A stretch of 31,314 nt of DNA from CAYMKL01 sp964390805 (GTDB taxonomy: Bacteria; Chloroflexota; Anaerolineae; VGOG01): the NCBI GenBank assembly GCA_964390805.1, contig CAYMKL010000086.1:1-31314 (forward strand). Reading direction: 5' to 3'. The notes below the pieces were generated by a model. It did not search any database and was not told where the DNA came from. It saw only the letters and a program-made list of their open reading frames with translations. Shown piece after piece: positions 14,114 through 23,000 of this stretch. The position numbers and the translations under genes are program-made. Each line of letters opens with the position of its first letter. The stretch's first letter is position 1.

Positions 14114-15232
14114 ATCGCCCCTAAGCGAGGGTTTCCGCCGCCCACTATTGACCGCAGGTAGGTTTCTATGAAGCCATCCAAGCCCCCGTCAAGGACCGCT
14201 TCGGCGTTGCCCGTTTCGTAGCCAGTACGCAAATCCTTGACCATTTTGTAGGGATGCAGCACGTAGGAACGGATCTGATTGCCCCAGCCAGCCTCGATGT
14301 GCTTGCCTTTGAGGCGCGCCTGTTCCGCCTCCTGCTTCTCTTGCTCAAGATCGAACAGACGGACTCGCAGGATCTTCATGGCCGATTCCCGATTCTGAGC
14401 CTGCGAGCGCTCGTTCTGGCAAGAGACAATGATCCCTGTGGGCAAGTGGGTAATGCGCACTGCCGAGCTGGTCTTCTGCATGTGCTGCCCGCCCGGCCCA
14501 CTGGAACGGAAGGTGTCAATGCGCAAGTCATCGGGGTTTATGTCCACTTCGATCTGCTCTCCGATGTCGGGCCAGACCTCTATCAGGGCAAAGGAAGTGT
14601 GCCGCCGGTGGGCAGCGTCAAAAGGGGAGAGACGCACCAGGCGGTGGACGCCTTTTTCTGCCTTCAGATAGCCATAGGCGTGATCTCCTTCAATACTGAC
14701 GATAGCCCTCTTCAGGCCCGCTTCCTCCCCCGACATGCTATCCAGGACGTTAGTCTTGTAGTCGCGTCCCTCGGCCCAACGCAGGTACATCCTGAGCAGC
14801 ATCTCCGCCCAATCCTGGGCTTCGGTGCCACCCGCCCCGGCGTGGATGGCCAGGATGGCGTCGCCCTTGTCGTGGGGGCCGGAGAAGAGCAGCCAGAACT
14901 CCAGGCGCTCCAACTCAGCCTCAATGATCTCCACTTCGCCGGCTATGTCGCCGGCCATGGCCTCGTCCTCGTCAGCGATGGCCAAATCGAGAAGAACCTG
15001 AGCATCGGCCACCTGCCCTGTCAGCCCCGTCCAGGTCTCTACCTCCTCACTAAGGAAGGACAGCCTCCGCATCACGGCCTGGGCTTCATCCGGATGCTCC
15101 CAGAAGTCGGGCTTGGCCGCCTGCCGCTCCAACCGCGTTATCTGCTGTTCTTTACTGACCAAGTCAAAGACGCTCCTTCATCTGCTCGATGCGTCTTTTC
15201 AACTCGTTTAGCTTGCTCCCAAGTTCTTCCAT
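14110..15232 (-). CDS. prfB: Peptide chain release factor 2, programmed +1 frameshift
   Basis: RF2 releases the finished peptide at UGA and UAA codons. Translation starts at ATG 15232 (GGAGGTG upstream) and reads 22 codons to CTT, then meets TGA at 15164-15166. A +1 shift continues as Asp, Leu, Val, Ser, Lys for a 373-residue product. The recognition motif SPF is in VRLSPFDAAHRR and the catalytic GGQ is in SSGPGGQHMQKTSS. When RF2 is scarce the ribosome shifts frame and makes more, the known autoregulation. ftsY lies about 106 bases upstream, separated by a tandem repeat, and the two are probably co-transcribed. Confidence 0.96.
15163..15176 (-). promoter_or_regulatory. RF2 frameshift site
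   Basis: The minus strand reads AAGGAG, CGT, CTT, TGA, C. The Shine-Dalgarno-like AAGGAG sits three bases before the CTT slip codon and the in-frame stop is TGA, as in the well-studied RF2 recoding sites. Confidence 0.93.
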
Positions 15233-15291
15233 AGCTGCTCACCTCCCGAATTCTCTCGGACACGAGTACCAAGTTAACGAGTAACCCGTTA

Positions 15292-15337
15292 CCTCATCCC
15301 TTGTTGCCTCATTGCTTCATCCCTCGTTGCCTCATTG
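15292..15337. repeat. 23-bp tandem repeat upstream of prfB
   Basis: Two near-identical 23-bp units (15292-15314 and 15315-15337) differ at two positions. They end two bases before the ftsY stop. Related but degraded words (ACGAGTACC, ACGAGTAACC) lie at 15262-15290. Confidence 0.85.
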
Positions 15338-15338
15338 T

Positions 15339-16253
15339 CTACTCACCGAACAGCCCCTCCACAAAGACCTGAGCGTCGAACTCAACCATGTCCCCCATAC
15401 CCTCGCCGGTGCCCACGAAGCGGATGGGCAGGCCCAGTTCCCTGGCAATGGCGAAGACAACACCGCCTTTGGCTGTGCCGTCCAGCTTGGCTAAGAATAT
15501 GCCCGTTACCTCCACGTCGTCCTTGAAGTGACTGGCCTGGGCGAGGGCATTCTGTCCAGTGGTGGCATCCAGCACCAGGAGAGTTTCATGGGGCGCGTCG
15601 TGGACTTGCTTGGCCGCCACGCCTCGCACCTTCTTGAGCTCCTGCATCAGGTTGTACTTGGTGTGCAGGCGGCCAGCCGTGTCCACGATGAGTATGGCCG
15701 CGCCACGAGATCGAGCGGCCCGGATGGCGTCGTAGACCACAGCCCCAGGATCGGCCCCCGGCTGATGAGCGATGACATCGCAGCCGGCTCGCTGGCCCCA
15801 GATCTTGAGTTGATCAATGGCCGCCGCTCGAAAGGTATCGGCCGCGCCGAGGATGACCTTTCTGCCCTGCTCCTGGTGATAATGCGCCAGCTTGGCAATG
15901 CTGGTGGTCTTGCCCGAACCATTGGCCCCCACCACCAGGACGACCGTGAGCAAGCGCGGCTCATTGACGCGCAGGGGGGGCCTGCTATCCAAAATAGTTA
16001 TGAGCTCCTCTTTCAGCATCCCCTCCACGGCTCTGGCGTCACGCGCTCGCTCTCTGGCGACGCGCTCTCGCAACCTTTCCACAAGCTCGACAGTTGTGTT
16101 CACTCCGACGTCGGCCTGGATCAGGAGCTCCTCCAGCTCCTCCCACAGCGCCTCGGTGATCTCGTTGGCCCCAAACAGACCAGCGACCCGCCCGAAAAAA
16201 GACTGGCGGGTGCGCGTCAAACTGTCCTTTATCTTTTTCGAACGACCAAACAT
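15339..16253 (-). CDS. ftsY: Signal recognition particle receptor FtsY
   Basis: FtsY is the membrane-associated GTPase that docks the signal recognition particle and ribosome at the Sec translocon. The protein is 304 residues, without the long acidic A-domain of E. coli. The N-domain (helical bundle) spans about 1-95. The P-loop GANGSGKTT is at 109-117, DTAGR at 191-195, and LAKLDGTAKGG at 254-264. A promoter lies directly upstream (16276-16304). In many bacteria rnc, smc and ftsY form one operon. Here rnc-smc lie on the opposite strand about 3 kb away. Confidence 0.96.
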   Translation of the reverse strand: MFGRSKKIKDSLTRTRQSFFGRVAGLFGANEITEALWEELEELLIQADVGVNTTVELVERLRERVARERARDARAVEGMLKEELITILDSRPPLRVNEPRLLTVVLVVGANGSGKTTSIAKLAHYHQEQGRKVILGAADTFRAAAIDQLKIWGQRAGCDVIAHQPGADPGAVVYDAIRAARSRGAAILIVDTAGRLHTKYNLMQELKKVRGVAAKQVHDAPHETLLVLDATTGQNALAQASHFKDDVEVTGIFLAKLDGTAKGGVVFAIARELGLPIRFVGTGEGMGDMVEFDAQVFVEGLFGE

Positions 16254-16275
16254 GACCCAGTTTACCTCCAGCGAT

Positions 16276-16304
16276 ATTATACTACAAAGAGGCGATTATG
16301 ACAA
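16276..16304 (-). promoter_or_regulatory. Promoter of ftsY
   Basis: The minus strand has TTGTCA (16299-16304), 17 bases, and TATAAT (16276-16281), about 23 bases from the ATG. It is divergent from the plus-strand promoter at 16344-16372. Confidence 0.72.
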
Positions 16305-16343
16305 AGTTGGCGCAACCAGACGACGCGAATGGTGTTACTATTC

Positions 16344-16372
16344 TTGAGTTAAAAGTGTACTTGTGGTATAAT
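16344..16372 (+). promoter_or_regulatory. Promoter of the plus-strand block (moaC remnant onward)
   Basis: TTGAGT (16344-16349), 17 bases, and TATAAT (16367-16372), with TGG giving an extended -10. It lies 20 bases before the moaC-remnant ATG and is the first promoter seen ahead of thrC, fabF and rnc. Confidence 0.75.
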
Positions 16373-16392
16373 CTCGCTCAGGAGAATTCAGC

Positions 16393-16494
16393 ATGGAGCT
16401 AACGCACCTGGACGAAAAAGGACGAGCCCGCATGGTAGACGTGGGTGACAAGCCCGACACCGAGCGAGTGGAGAAGGTTTGTAGATGTCTATAA
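16393..16494 (+). pseudogene. moaC: moaC 5' fragment (molybdenum cofactor synthesis)
   Basis: The 33-residue ORF begins MELTHLDEKGRARMVDVGDK, the usual start of MoaC, the cyclic pyranopterin monophosphate synthase. Similarity continues to about residue 29 (PDTERVEKV) and then stops. The remaining four residues and the stop come from the next gene's sequence. A good ribosome-binding site (AGGAG) and a promoter precede it. The other 130 or so residues, including the active site, are absent. This is a truncated copy whose promoter is kept. It overlaps the antitoxin-like gene by ten bases in another frame, so it may now act as a leader ORF. Confidence 0.75.
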
Positions 16495-16784
16495 CAAAGA
16501 GTGCCACCCCAATCCTTGAACATGCCGATAGGCTTTTCGCGCCCCTTGTGCGAGAAGGGATATTCAAAAGTTATGACGAGCTTCTCCAGAATCTTCTCTC
16601 AGACCACATAGATCGGCAAATCGCCATTTACGAAGAGCAAGCGAAGGCTTTTGAAGCAAAGCATGGGATGACTTTTGAGGAATACACCCACGATTTGAGG
16701 GGGAGAGCCTCAATAGCGGAGGAAGATGAGTGGATGGATTGGGAAGAGGCCCTGGTCTTCTTAAGAAAATTGAGAAGTACTTGA
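16485..16784 (+). CDS. Orphan antitoxin-like protein
   Basis: This 99-residue acidic helical protein resembles small antitoxins often paired with a toxin gene downstream: a DNA-binding-like N-terminus, a helix with IAIYEEQAKAFEAKHGMTFEEY, and a C-terminus rich in Glu and Trp (EEDEWMDWEEALVFLRKLR). The family resemblance is from memory of such proteins and is not certain. No toxin gene follows, because thrC starts 37 bases after its stop. It joins directly to the truncated moaC and lacks a clear ribosome-binding site of its own (ATG 16485 overlaps the moaC fragment). It is probably the remnant of an inserted toxin-antitoxin pair. Confidence 0.6.
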   Translation: MSITKSATPILEHADRLFAPLVREGIFKSYDELLQNLLSDHIDRQIAIYEEQAKAFEAKHGMTFEEYTHDLRGRASIAEEDEWMDWEEALVFLRKLRST

Positions 16785-16821
16785 AAGAGACAGGTGTTCT
16801 CTAGATGTAGGAGCAAAGCTA

Positions 16822-17925
16822 ATGAACCTGCGCTGCTTATATTGTCAACGCACCTATCCCCAAGATACTCACCAATGGCGCTGCGATTGCGGTGACGTGT
16901 TTGAGCTGGTAGGCATCCCTGACTTCGCCCAGGACAAGATCGAGACGAGCGATTTCAGCCTGTGGCGTTATCGGGCCATGCTGCCGGTGAAGTACGAAGA
17001 CGCCACCTCTGGTGGCATCATCTCCCTGGGTGAGGGGCTCACTCCTTTGGTTGAAACCCAGGTCTATGACGCCAGGATCCACTGCAAACTGGAGTTCCTG
17101 GCTCCCACGGGGTCTTTCAAAGACCGGGGTACAGCCGTATTGATCAACGTGCTGAGAGGGCTGGGAGTGAAGAGAGTGGTGGAGGACTCATCAGGCAATG
17201 CGGGAGCCAGCCTGGCCGCCTACGCCGCCCAAGCCGGAATAGAGGCCGAGATATACGTCCCGGCCTACGCCTCACCAAACAAGCTCGCCCAGATCTCCAT
17301 CTATGGCGCCAAGCTGGTGAAAGTAGAGGGGACACGTGAGAGAACGGCTCAGGTCGTTCAGGAAGCAGCCGTCCAGGGCACTTACTACGCCAGCCACAAC
17401 TACAACCCCTTTCCGTTGGAGGGGCTGAAGACCGTCGCCTATGAGATTTGGGAGCAACTGAACTATCGAGCTCCCGACAACGTTGTTCTGCCCGTCGGCC
17501 AGGGAAACCTGCTGCTGGGAGCCTATCGTGGCTTCAAGGATCTGCTGGCAGCCGGCCTGATCGAAAAGCCGCCCCGTCTCTTCGCTGTCCAGGCTGTGCC
17601 CTGCGCTCCCCTGTACGAAGCTTACCAACGCGGGCTAGGCGATGCCTTCCCCATCGAGAAGAAAGAGACCATCGCTGAGGGCATCAGCTCTGCCAAGCCC
17701 GTGCGAGGACGCCAGATTTTAGCAGCGGTGCGGGAGACGGGCGGCGCTGCACTGGCCATGAGCGACGATGCAACGCTGCGTGCCCGCGACGAATTGGCCC
17801 TGTGTGGGCTTTATGTCGAGCCAACCTCAGCAGTGGCCATCGCCGCGCTGCAGCAGTTGCGCGGTCTCATCAGACCTGACGAAATAACCGTCGTACCCCT
17901 GACAGGAAGCGGCCTCAAGGGTTAA
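16822..17925 (+). CDS. thrC: Threonine synthase
   Basis: This 367-residue PLP enzyme converts O-phosphohomoserine to threonine. An N-terminal zinc ribbon (Cys5, Cys8, Cys21, Cys23) precedes the fold-type II catalytic domain. The PLP lysine is Lys100 in PTGSFKDRG and the phosphate-substrate loop is SSGNAGAS. The C-terminus ends VVPLTGSGLKG, as in other threonine synthases of this type. A related PLP lyase of the same fold is the main alternative. It is followed by fabF after 31 bases. Confidence 0.88.
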   Translation: MNLRCLYCQRTYPQDTHQWRCDCGDVFELVGIPDFAQDKIETSDFSLWRYRAMLPVKYEDATSGGIISLGEGLTPLVETQVYDARIHCKLEFLAPTGSFKDRGTAVLINVLRGLGVKRVVEDSSGNAGASLAAYAAQAGIEAEIYVPAYASPNKLAQISIYGAKLVKVEGTRERTAQVVQEAAVQGTYYASHNYNPFPLEGLKTVAYEIWEQLNYRAPDNVVLPVGQGNLLLGAYRGFKDLLAAGLIEKPPRLFAVQAVPCAPLYEAYQRGLGDAFPIEKKETIAEGISSAKPVRGRQILAAVRETGGAALAMSDDATLRARDELALCGLYVEPTSAVAIAALQQLRGLIRPDEITVVPLTGSGLKG

Positions 17926-17956
17926 GCAAAGAGTAACTGCTGACAAGGAGATTAAG

Positions 17957-19219
17957 ATGCACAAGATAACGCAAATGCTTGCGCGCAATCGAGTAGTAAT
18001 CACGGGGATGGGGACCATCAACCCCGTGGGTCTCGATGTGGAGACCACCTGGCGGAATCTTTTGGCAGGCAAATCGGGGGCGGGGCCCCTCACCCATTTC
18101 GACCCTTCGCCCTTCTTGACCCAGATCGCCTGCGAGGTCAAGGACTTCGACCCAGAAGATTACATGGACCGCAAGGACGCCCGGCGTCTGGATCGTTACA
18201 TTCAATTCGCCGTCGCTTCCACGGCCCAGGCGATGGAGCAAGCAGGGCTCACCATTGATGAGAGCAACGCCGACGACGTGGGCGTGATTATCGGTTCTGG
18301 GATAGGCGGGCTCCCGACCATGGACAAGGGCTATTATGATCTCTTCACGAAGGGCCCCATGCGGGTCAGTCCTTTGACCGGCCCCATGATGATCGCCAAC
18401 ATGGCAGCGGGGCAGGTAGCTATCACCTTCGGCGCGGCAGGGCCCAACTTCTGCATCGTCTCGGCCTGCGCCACTGGCAGCAACGTCATCGGCGAAGCCT
18501 TCGAACTCATCCGCCGAGGCGACGCCGTGGCCGTCATTGCCGGGGGCAGCGAGTCCCCGTTCGTGCCCCTCGGGATGGCCGCCTTCCACCGCACGGGCGC
18601 GCTCTCGCGGCGCAACGGCGATCCAGAGCGAGCCAGCCGCCCCTTCGACGCTCAACGCGATGGCTTCGTCTTCGGGGAAGGTGCAGGCGTCCTGATCCTG
18701 GAGAGCCTGGAGTACGCCCTGAGCCGTGGGGCAGAGCCATTGGCTGAAATGGTTGGCTATGGGGCTACCTCCGACGCCTTTCACATCAGCGCGCCGGCCG
18801 AGGATGGAAGCGGTGCCGCCAAGGCCATGAAGAGGGCCTTAGAGAAAGCTGGCCTGGAGCCAACGGAGGTGGATTACATCAACGCCCACGGAACCTCCAC
18901 GATTCTCAACGACATGATCGAGACCAAGGCATTCAAGGCCGTTTTCGGCGACTACGCCTACCAGGTTCCCATCAGCTCCAGCAAGTCCATGACCGGCCAC
19001 CTCATGGGCGCAGCTGGCGCCCTGGAAGCCGTAGTCTGCGTCAAGACCATCCAGGAAGGTATCATCCACCCCACCATCAACTACGAGTATCCCGACCCTG
19101 AGTGCGATCTGGACTATGTGCCCAACGTAGCTCGCCCGGCTGATGTCAAGGTAGCCCTCTCCAACTCCTTCGGCTTCGGAGGGCACAATGCCAGCATCGT
19201 GCTCAAAGCGTACGAGTAA
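17957..19219 (+). CDS. fabF: Beta-ketoacyl-ACP synthase II
   Basis: This 420-residue condensing enzyme extends acyl chains with malonyl-ACP in type II fatty acid synthesis. The nucleophile is Cys171 in VSACATGSN. The catalytic histidines are His311 (NAHGTST) and His348 (KSMTGHLMGAAG), with Lys343. The C-terminus has the NSFGFGGHNAS motif. The ATG at 17957 follows AAGGAG by six bases. It is about 10 residues longer at the N-terminus than typical, where NRVVITGMGT usually begins. Other fatty-acid genes are not in the window. Confidence 0.96.
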   Translation: MHKITQMLARNRVVITGMGTINPVGLDVETTWRNLLAGKSGAGPLTHFDPSPFLTQIACEVKDFDPEDYMDRKDARRLDRYIQFAVASTAQAMEQAGLTIDESNADDVGVIIGSGIGGLPTMDKGYYDLFTKGPMRVSPLTGPMMIANMAAGQVAITFGAAGPNFCIVSACATGSNVIGEAFELIRRGDAVAVIAGGSESPFVPLGMAAFHRTGALSRRNGDPERASRPFDAQRDGFVFGEGAGVLILESLEYALSRGAEPLAEMVGYGATSDAFHISAPAEDGSGAAKAMKRALEKAGLEPTEVDYINAHGTSTILNDMIETKAFKAVFGDYAYQVPISSSKSMTGHLMGAAGALEAVVCVKTIQEGIIHPTINYEYPDPECDLDYVPNVARPADVKVALSNSFGFGGHNASIVLKAYE

Positions 19220-19250
19220 GCAGAACTGCCGATGAAGCCGAAAGACGTGG

Positions 19251-19280
19251 TGCGTATTGCGTAACGGAATACGGAATACG
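19251..19280. repeat. Degenerate GCGTATTGCGTAACGGAATACGG words
   Basis: The fabF-rnc gap holds TGCGTATTGCGTAACGGAATACGGAATACGG-type words (29 bases, two degenerate halves). The word TGCGTATTGCG is shared with 4935-4959. Confidence 0.55.
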
Positions 19281-19301
19281 GTCTAACCTGAATGAAATGG
19301 C

Positions 19302-20009
19302 ATGCCCGATTTGCTACAATTAGAGAAAACACTAGAAATTACTTTCAACGACAAGTCAGTCTTGCAGCGGGCTCTCACCCACCGCTCCTATTTGAACGAG
19401 AACCCCGACCATCCGCTGTCCGACAACGAGCGACTGGAGTTCCTGGGAGACGCGGTGCTTGACTTCCTCACGGCCAAGTACCTCTACAACCGTTTCCCGG
19501 AGATAGCAGAAGGGGGGATGACGAGCCTGCGCGCTGCCCTGGTCAAGGGTGAGACGTTGGCCCGCTTTGCTGCGGCTCTGAACCTGGGCGAGTACCTGCT
19601 GCTGAGTCACGGCGAGGCAGAGAGTGGCGGGCGAGAGCGCCAGGCCATCCTCTGCGCTACCTTCGAGGCACTGGTGGGAGCAATCCTCCTCGATCAGGGA
19701 CTTCAGGCTGTCGAGGATTTTGTCCTGAGGTGCATCGAGCCTGAGATCGGCCGCATCCTCGATGAAGAACTGTACAAGGACGCCAAGAGCATGCTGCAAG
19801 AACTGACCCAGGGCGAGCTTCAGTTAACGCCCATCTACCATACCGTAGCCGAGCGGGGACCCGACCACGCCAAAGAGTTCACCATCGAGGTGCTCATCGG
19901 CGGCAAGGCTTATGGTCAAGGTACCGGGCACAACAAGCAAGTTGCCGAGCAGGAAGCCGCTAAAGCAGCCCTGCAGAAGCTAAGACCCTTAGAGTTTTCG
20001 AAACCCTAA
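19302..20009 (+). CDS. rnc: Ribonuclease III
   Basis: RNase III cuts double-stranded RNA in rRNA maturation and in regulation. The 235-residue protein has the catalytic domain with signature NERLEFLGDAVLD (residues 42-54) and a second acidic site EALVGAI, then a C-terminal dsRNA-binding domain (about 160-230, KEFTIEVLIGGKAYGQGTGHNKQVAEQEAAKAAL). The start has a weak ribosome-binding site. Its stop lies inside a hairpin (19986-20012). smc follows from its own promoter, a common rnc-smc neighbourhood. Confidence 0.97.
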   Translation: MPDLLQLEKTLEITFNDKSVLQRALTHRSYLNENPDHPLSDNERLEFLGDAVLDFLTAKYLYNRFPEIAEGGMTSLRAALVKGETLARFAAALNLGEYLLLSHGEAESGGRERQAILCATFEALVGAILLDQGLQAVEDFVLRCIEPEIGRILDEELYKDAKSMLQELTQGELQLTPIYHTVAERGPDHAKEFTIEVLIGGKAYGQGTGHNKQVAEQEAAKAALQKLRPLEFSKP

Positions 20010-20012
20010 GGG
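19986..20012 (+). other. Hairpin spanning the rnc stop codon
   Basis: CCCTTAG, A, GTTT, TCG, AAAC, C, CTAAGGG forms an 11-bp stem with one A-C mismatch and a 3-base loop. The rnc TAA is inside the right arm. No T-tract follows, so it is not a classical terminator. As a dsRNA stem at the end of the RNase III mRNA it is a candidate target of RNase III itself. Confidence 0.5.
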
Positions 20013-20018
20013 CTCCGG

Positions 20019-20047
20019 TTGACACCGATTCCAATAAGCTGTATAAT
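20019..20047 (+). promoter_or_regulatory. Consensus sigma70 promoter of smc
   Basis: TTGACA (20019-20024), exactly 17 bases, TATAAT (20042-20047): a perfect consensus. The transcript would start near 20053-20055, which is too late for the GTG at 20053 to be an ordinary start and supports TTG 20083. Confidence 0.85.
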
Positions 20048-20082
20048 TTACTGTGAATCAAAGTGAAACAGGGAGAACCAGA

Positions 20083-23000
20083 TTGCGCCTCAAGCGACTG
20101 GAATTACAGGGCTACAAGACCTTTGCTGCCAAAACGGAGTTCGCCTTCGAAGATGGAGTCACGGCCATCGTGGGGCCCAACGGCAGCGGCAAGTCGAACA
20201 TCGCCGACGCCGTACGTTGGGTGCTGGGCGAGCGGAGCTACAGCGCACTCAGGGCCAAGCGCACCGAGGACATGATCTTCTGGGGCAGCGAAAGGCGCTC
20301 CCGCCAGGGCATGGCTCAGGCCTCCATCACCCTGGACAACAGCAATGGTTGGCTGCCCATGGACTACAGCGAGATAACCATCAGTCGCCGCGCCTACCGC
20401 TCAGGCGAGAATGAATACCTCCTAAACGGCAGTCGGGTCAGACTCAAAGACATCACCGAGCTTTTGAACAAAGGTGGCCTGGGCCGCCGAACCTACAACG
20501 TCATCGGCCAGGGCCTGGTAGACACAGTCCTGTCACTGCGGCCCGACGAGCGACGAGCCATATTCGAAGATGCAGCCGGCATCAGCATCCACCGAGCCAA
20601 GCGCACCGAGACCATCAGCAAGCTAGAGCAAACCAGGGATAACATCCTCAGGGTCAACGACCTCATCAACGAGATCGCCCCCCGACTTACGCGCCTGGAG
20701 AAACAAGCCGAGCGCGCGCAGCACTACCAAGAACTATCCCAACAACTGGAGGACCTTCTGCTAATCTGGTATACCCACCGGTGGCAAAGAGCACAAGCAG
20801 CCCTGAGGCAGGCCGAGGCCCAGGCCACGGAGCGGCAGGAGCTATCGCGGGAGCACGAGGCCGAGCTGGGGGAACTGGAGCTACGGAAGGTCGAACTGAG
20901 AGCCCAGCAGGGCCGATTACGGCAGAAGCTCAGCGACTGGCACCTGATGGGAGCCGACCTGCAATCCCAGGCAGAGGAGAAAAAGCGGGAACTGGCCGTT
21001 AGCGAGGAACGGCTGCGGCTCCTCAATCAACAGAGCGAGGACATCGCCCAGGAAATCGCATCCTTGGAGGCCAACCGACTGGCCCAACTGGAAAGGGTGG
21101 CAGAGGCCCAGGAAGAACTAAACCGAGCCGAAGCGCAGCTTCAAAAGCGACTGATTCATCTGCCAGAGGCCCAGAGGCAATTGCAGGCCCGCAAGAAGGA
21201 GCGACAGGCCGTCCAGGGGAAACTGACCAAGGTACAAGACCGGGCCTTCCAGTTGGCCACCGAAGCGGCCGACCGGCGCAACCGCTTGACCCAACTCTCC
21301 GAGCGACGGGAGGAGCTGGGCCAGGAGGTGGAAGGTCACCGCAAGGCCCTGGCCGAACATCAAGCCAAGATGACCTCTCTGCGAGAGCAAATCGAGGCCC
21401 TCAAAGACGAGCTGGAGGCCATTGGAGCCGAGGCCGATTCATTGGCTCTTCGAAGGCAAGAGATAGAGCAAGAGAGCCAGGCATCGCGAGAACGCCAGGC
21501 TCAATTGCAGACTGCCCTGTCCAAGATCAGGCAAGAGGAGACTGGACTGCAAGCTCGCTACGATTTGCTGGAGCGAATGAGGCATGAGGAGTCAGGCTAC
21601 TCCGCTGGCGCGGATACGGTGCTCCAGGCAGCCGGGGACGGCCGGCTGGGAGGCATCGTTGGCCCGGTGGCCAGATTGATACGGGTGCCGGCCGAGTTGG
21701 AAACGGCCATTGAGGCCGCCTTGGGCCCGCATCTGCACGACATCGTGGTGGAAACCCTGGACGATGCCGGGGCAGCCATCCAGTTCCTGAAGCAAACCAG
21801 AGGGGGGCGAGCCACCTTCCTGCCGCTGGACAGAATCATGGCTGCCGAGCTCCCCCCCCTTCATCCCCCCCCAACGGGGGGGGAAAGAGGGAGGGGCGAG
21901 GGTATTATCGGCCCAGCCGTTGACCTGGTGGAATTCGAGCAGAGGTTAGCCAAGGTGGGGCACTACCTGCTAGGAAGCACCATCATCGTCCGCGATTTTG
22001 AGACCGCCCTGCGGCTGTTGGCTCGAAACAGCCCCGCCAGACCACTCCAAATCGCGGCCCTGACCGGTGAGGTGATCGGCTCCCACGGAGCTATCACCGG
22101 TGGGCCGACGCGAGGCCGAGGCGGAGGGATCCTGGCCCGCGAACGAGAGTGGCGCGAGTTGCCACAACACCTGGCCGAGTTCCAGGAACTCCGCTCCGAT
22201 TTGGAGAGCAAATGTCAGGCCGAGGAAGCCAACCAACGCCGTTTGCTGGCGAAGCTGGCGACCCTGGAGAAGACGGCGGGGGAGGTCAAAGCAAGAGAGG
22301 GAACCAGGCTAGAGGAACTAGCCTCCCAAGAACGACAGGCCGAACTCCTGGACCAGGAGATGGGATGGCGGCGAGCCATAGAGAATCAACTGAAGGCCGA
22401 GATAAGCGCTTTGGACGAGAAAGAATCGCTGCTTACCGAGGAGTTGGCAGGTCTGAAAGAGGAGGAGACCCGAACTCAACAGCAGATCCTGGCATTGAAG
22501 GCGCAATTGGACGCTCTGAGCGTCGAGGAGCTTGAGGACAGGCTGGCCGAACTGAGGACCGCCATAGCTGTGGCTGAGCAAGCCCGTGAGGACCAGAGTG
22601 CTGTTCTGCAGGACTTGAAAGCCGGTTTGATCCGCTCGGATGAGCAGGTATCAGTCAAGAAGGAGAAAGAAGAGCAATTGACGGCAGAAGGTCGGGAGCT
22701 GATCGTCCGTATTGAAGACCTGCAACTTGGCTCCAGGGAACAGATGCATCAAGTTCAGGTCGTGGCCCAGCTCGTCGAGCCAGCCGAGGCGGAGCTGGCC
22801 GCTTTGGAGAACGAGCAAGTTGAGCTGGAGAAGACAGAGGCCCGCCTCCGCCCCCTGCTCCGCGAGTACGAGAGCCTACAGGGCCAGGCAATGCTGAAGG
22901 TGGAGCGCCGCAAAGACGAGTTGACCAGCCTATTGCACCAGATCGAGAATGACCTGGGCCCTTCGGCCGTTAGCGAAGCGGCGCTCAGGACAAGCCCGGT

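Noticed and set aside
15163..15232. prfB as a pseudogene broken by a TGA
   Set aside because: The CTT-TGA-C site with an upstream Shine-Dalgarno motif is the known RF2 frameshift, so the gene is intact.
14254..15234. Plus-strand open frame of 326 codons
   Set aside because: It is the antisense shadow of prfB, whose own frame has all RF2 motifs.
20053..20082. GTG start of smc at 20053
   Set aside because: It coincides with the predicted transcription start of the consensus promoter. TTG 20083 has a better ribosome-binding site and the family N-terminus.
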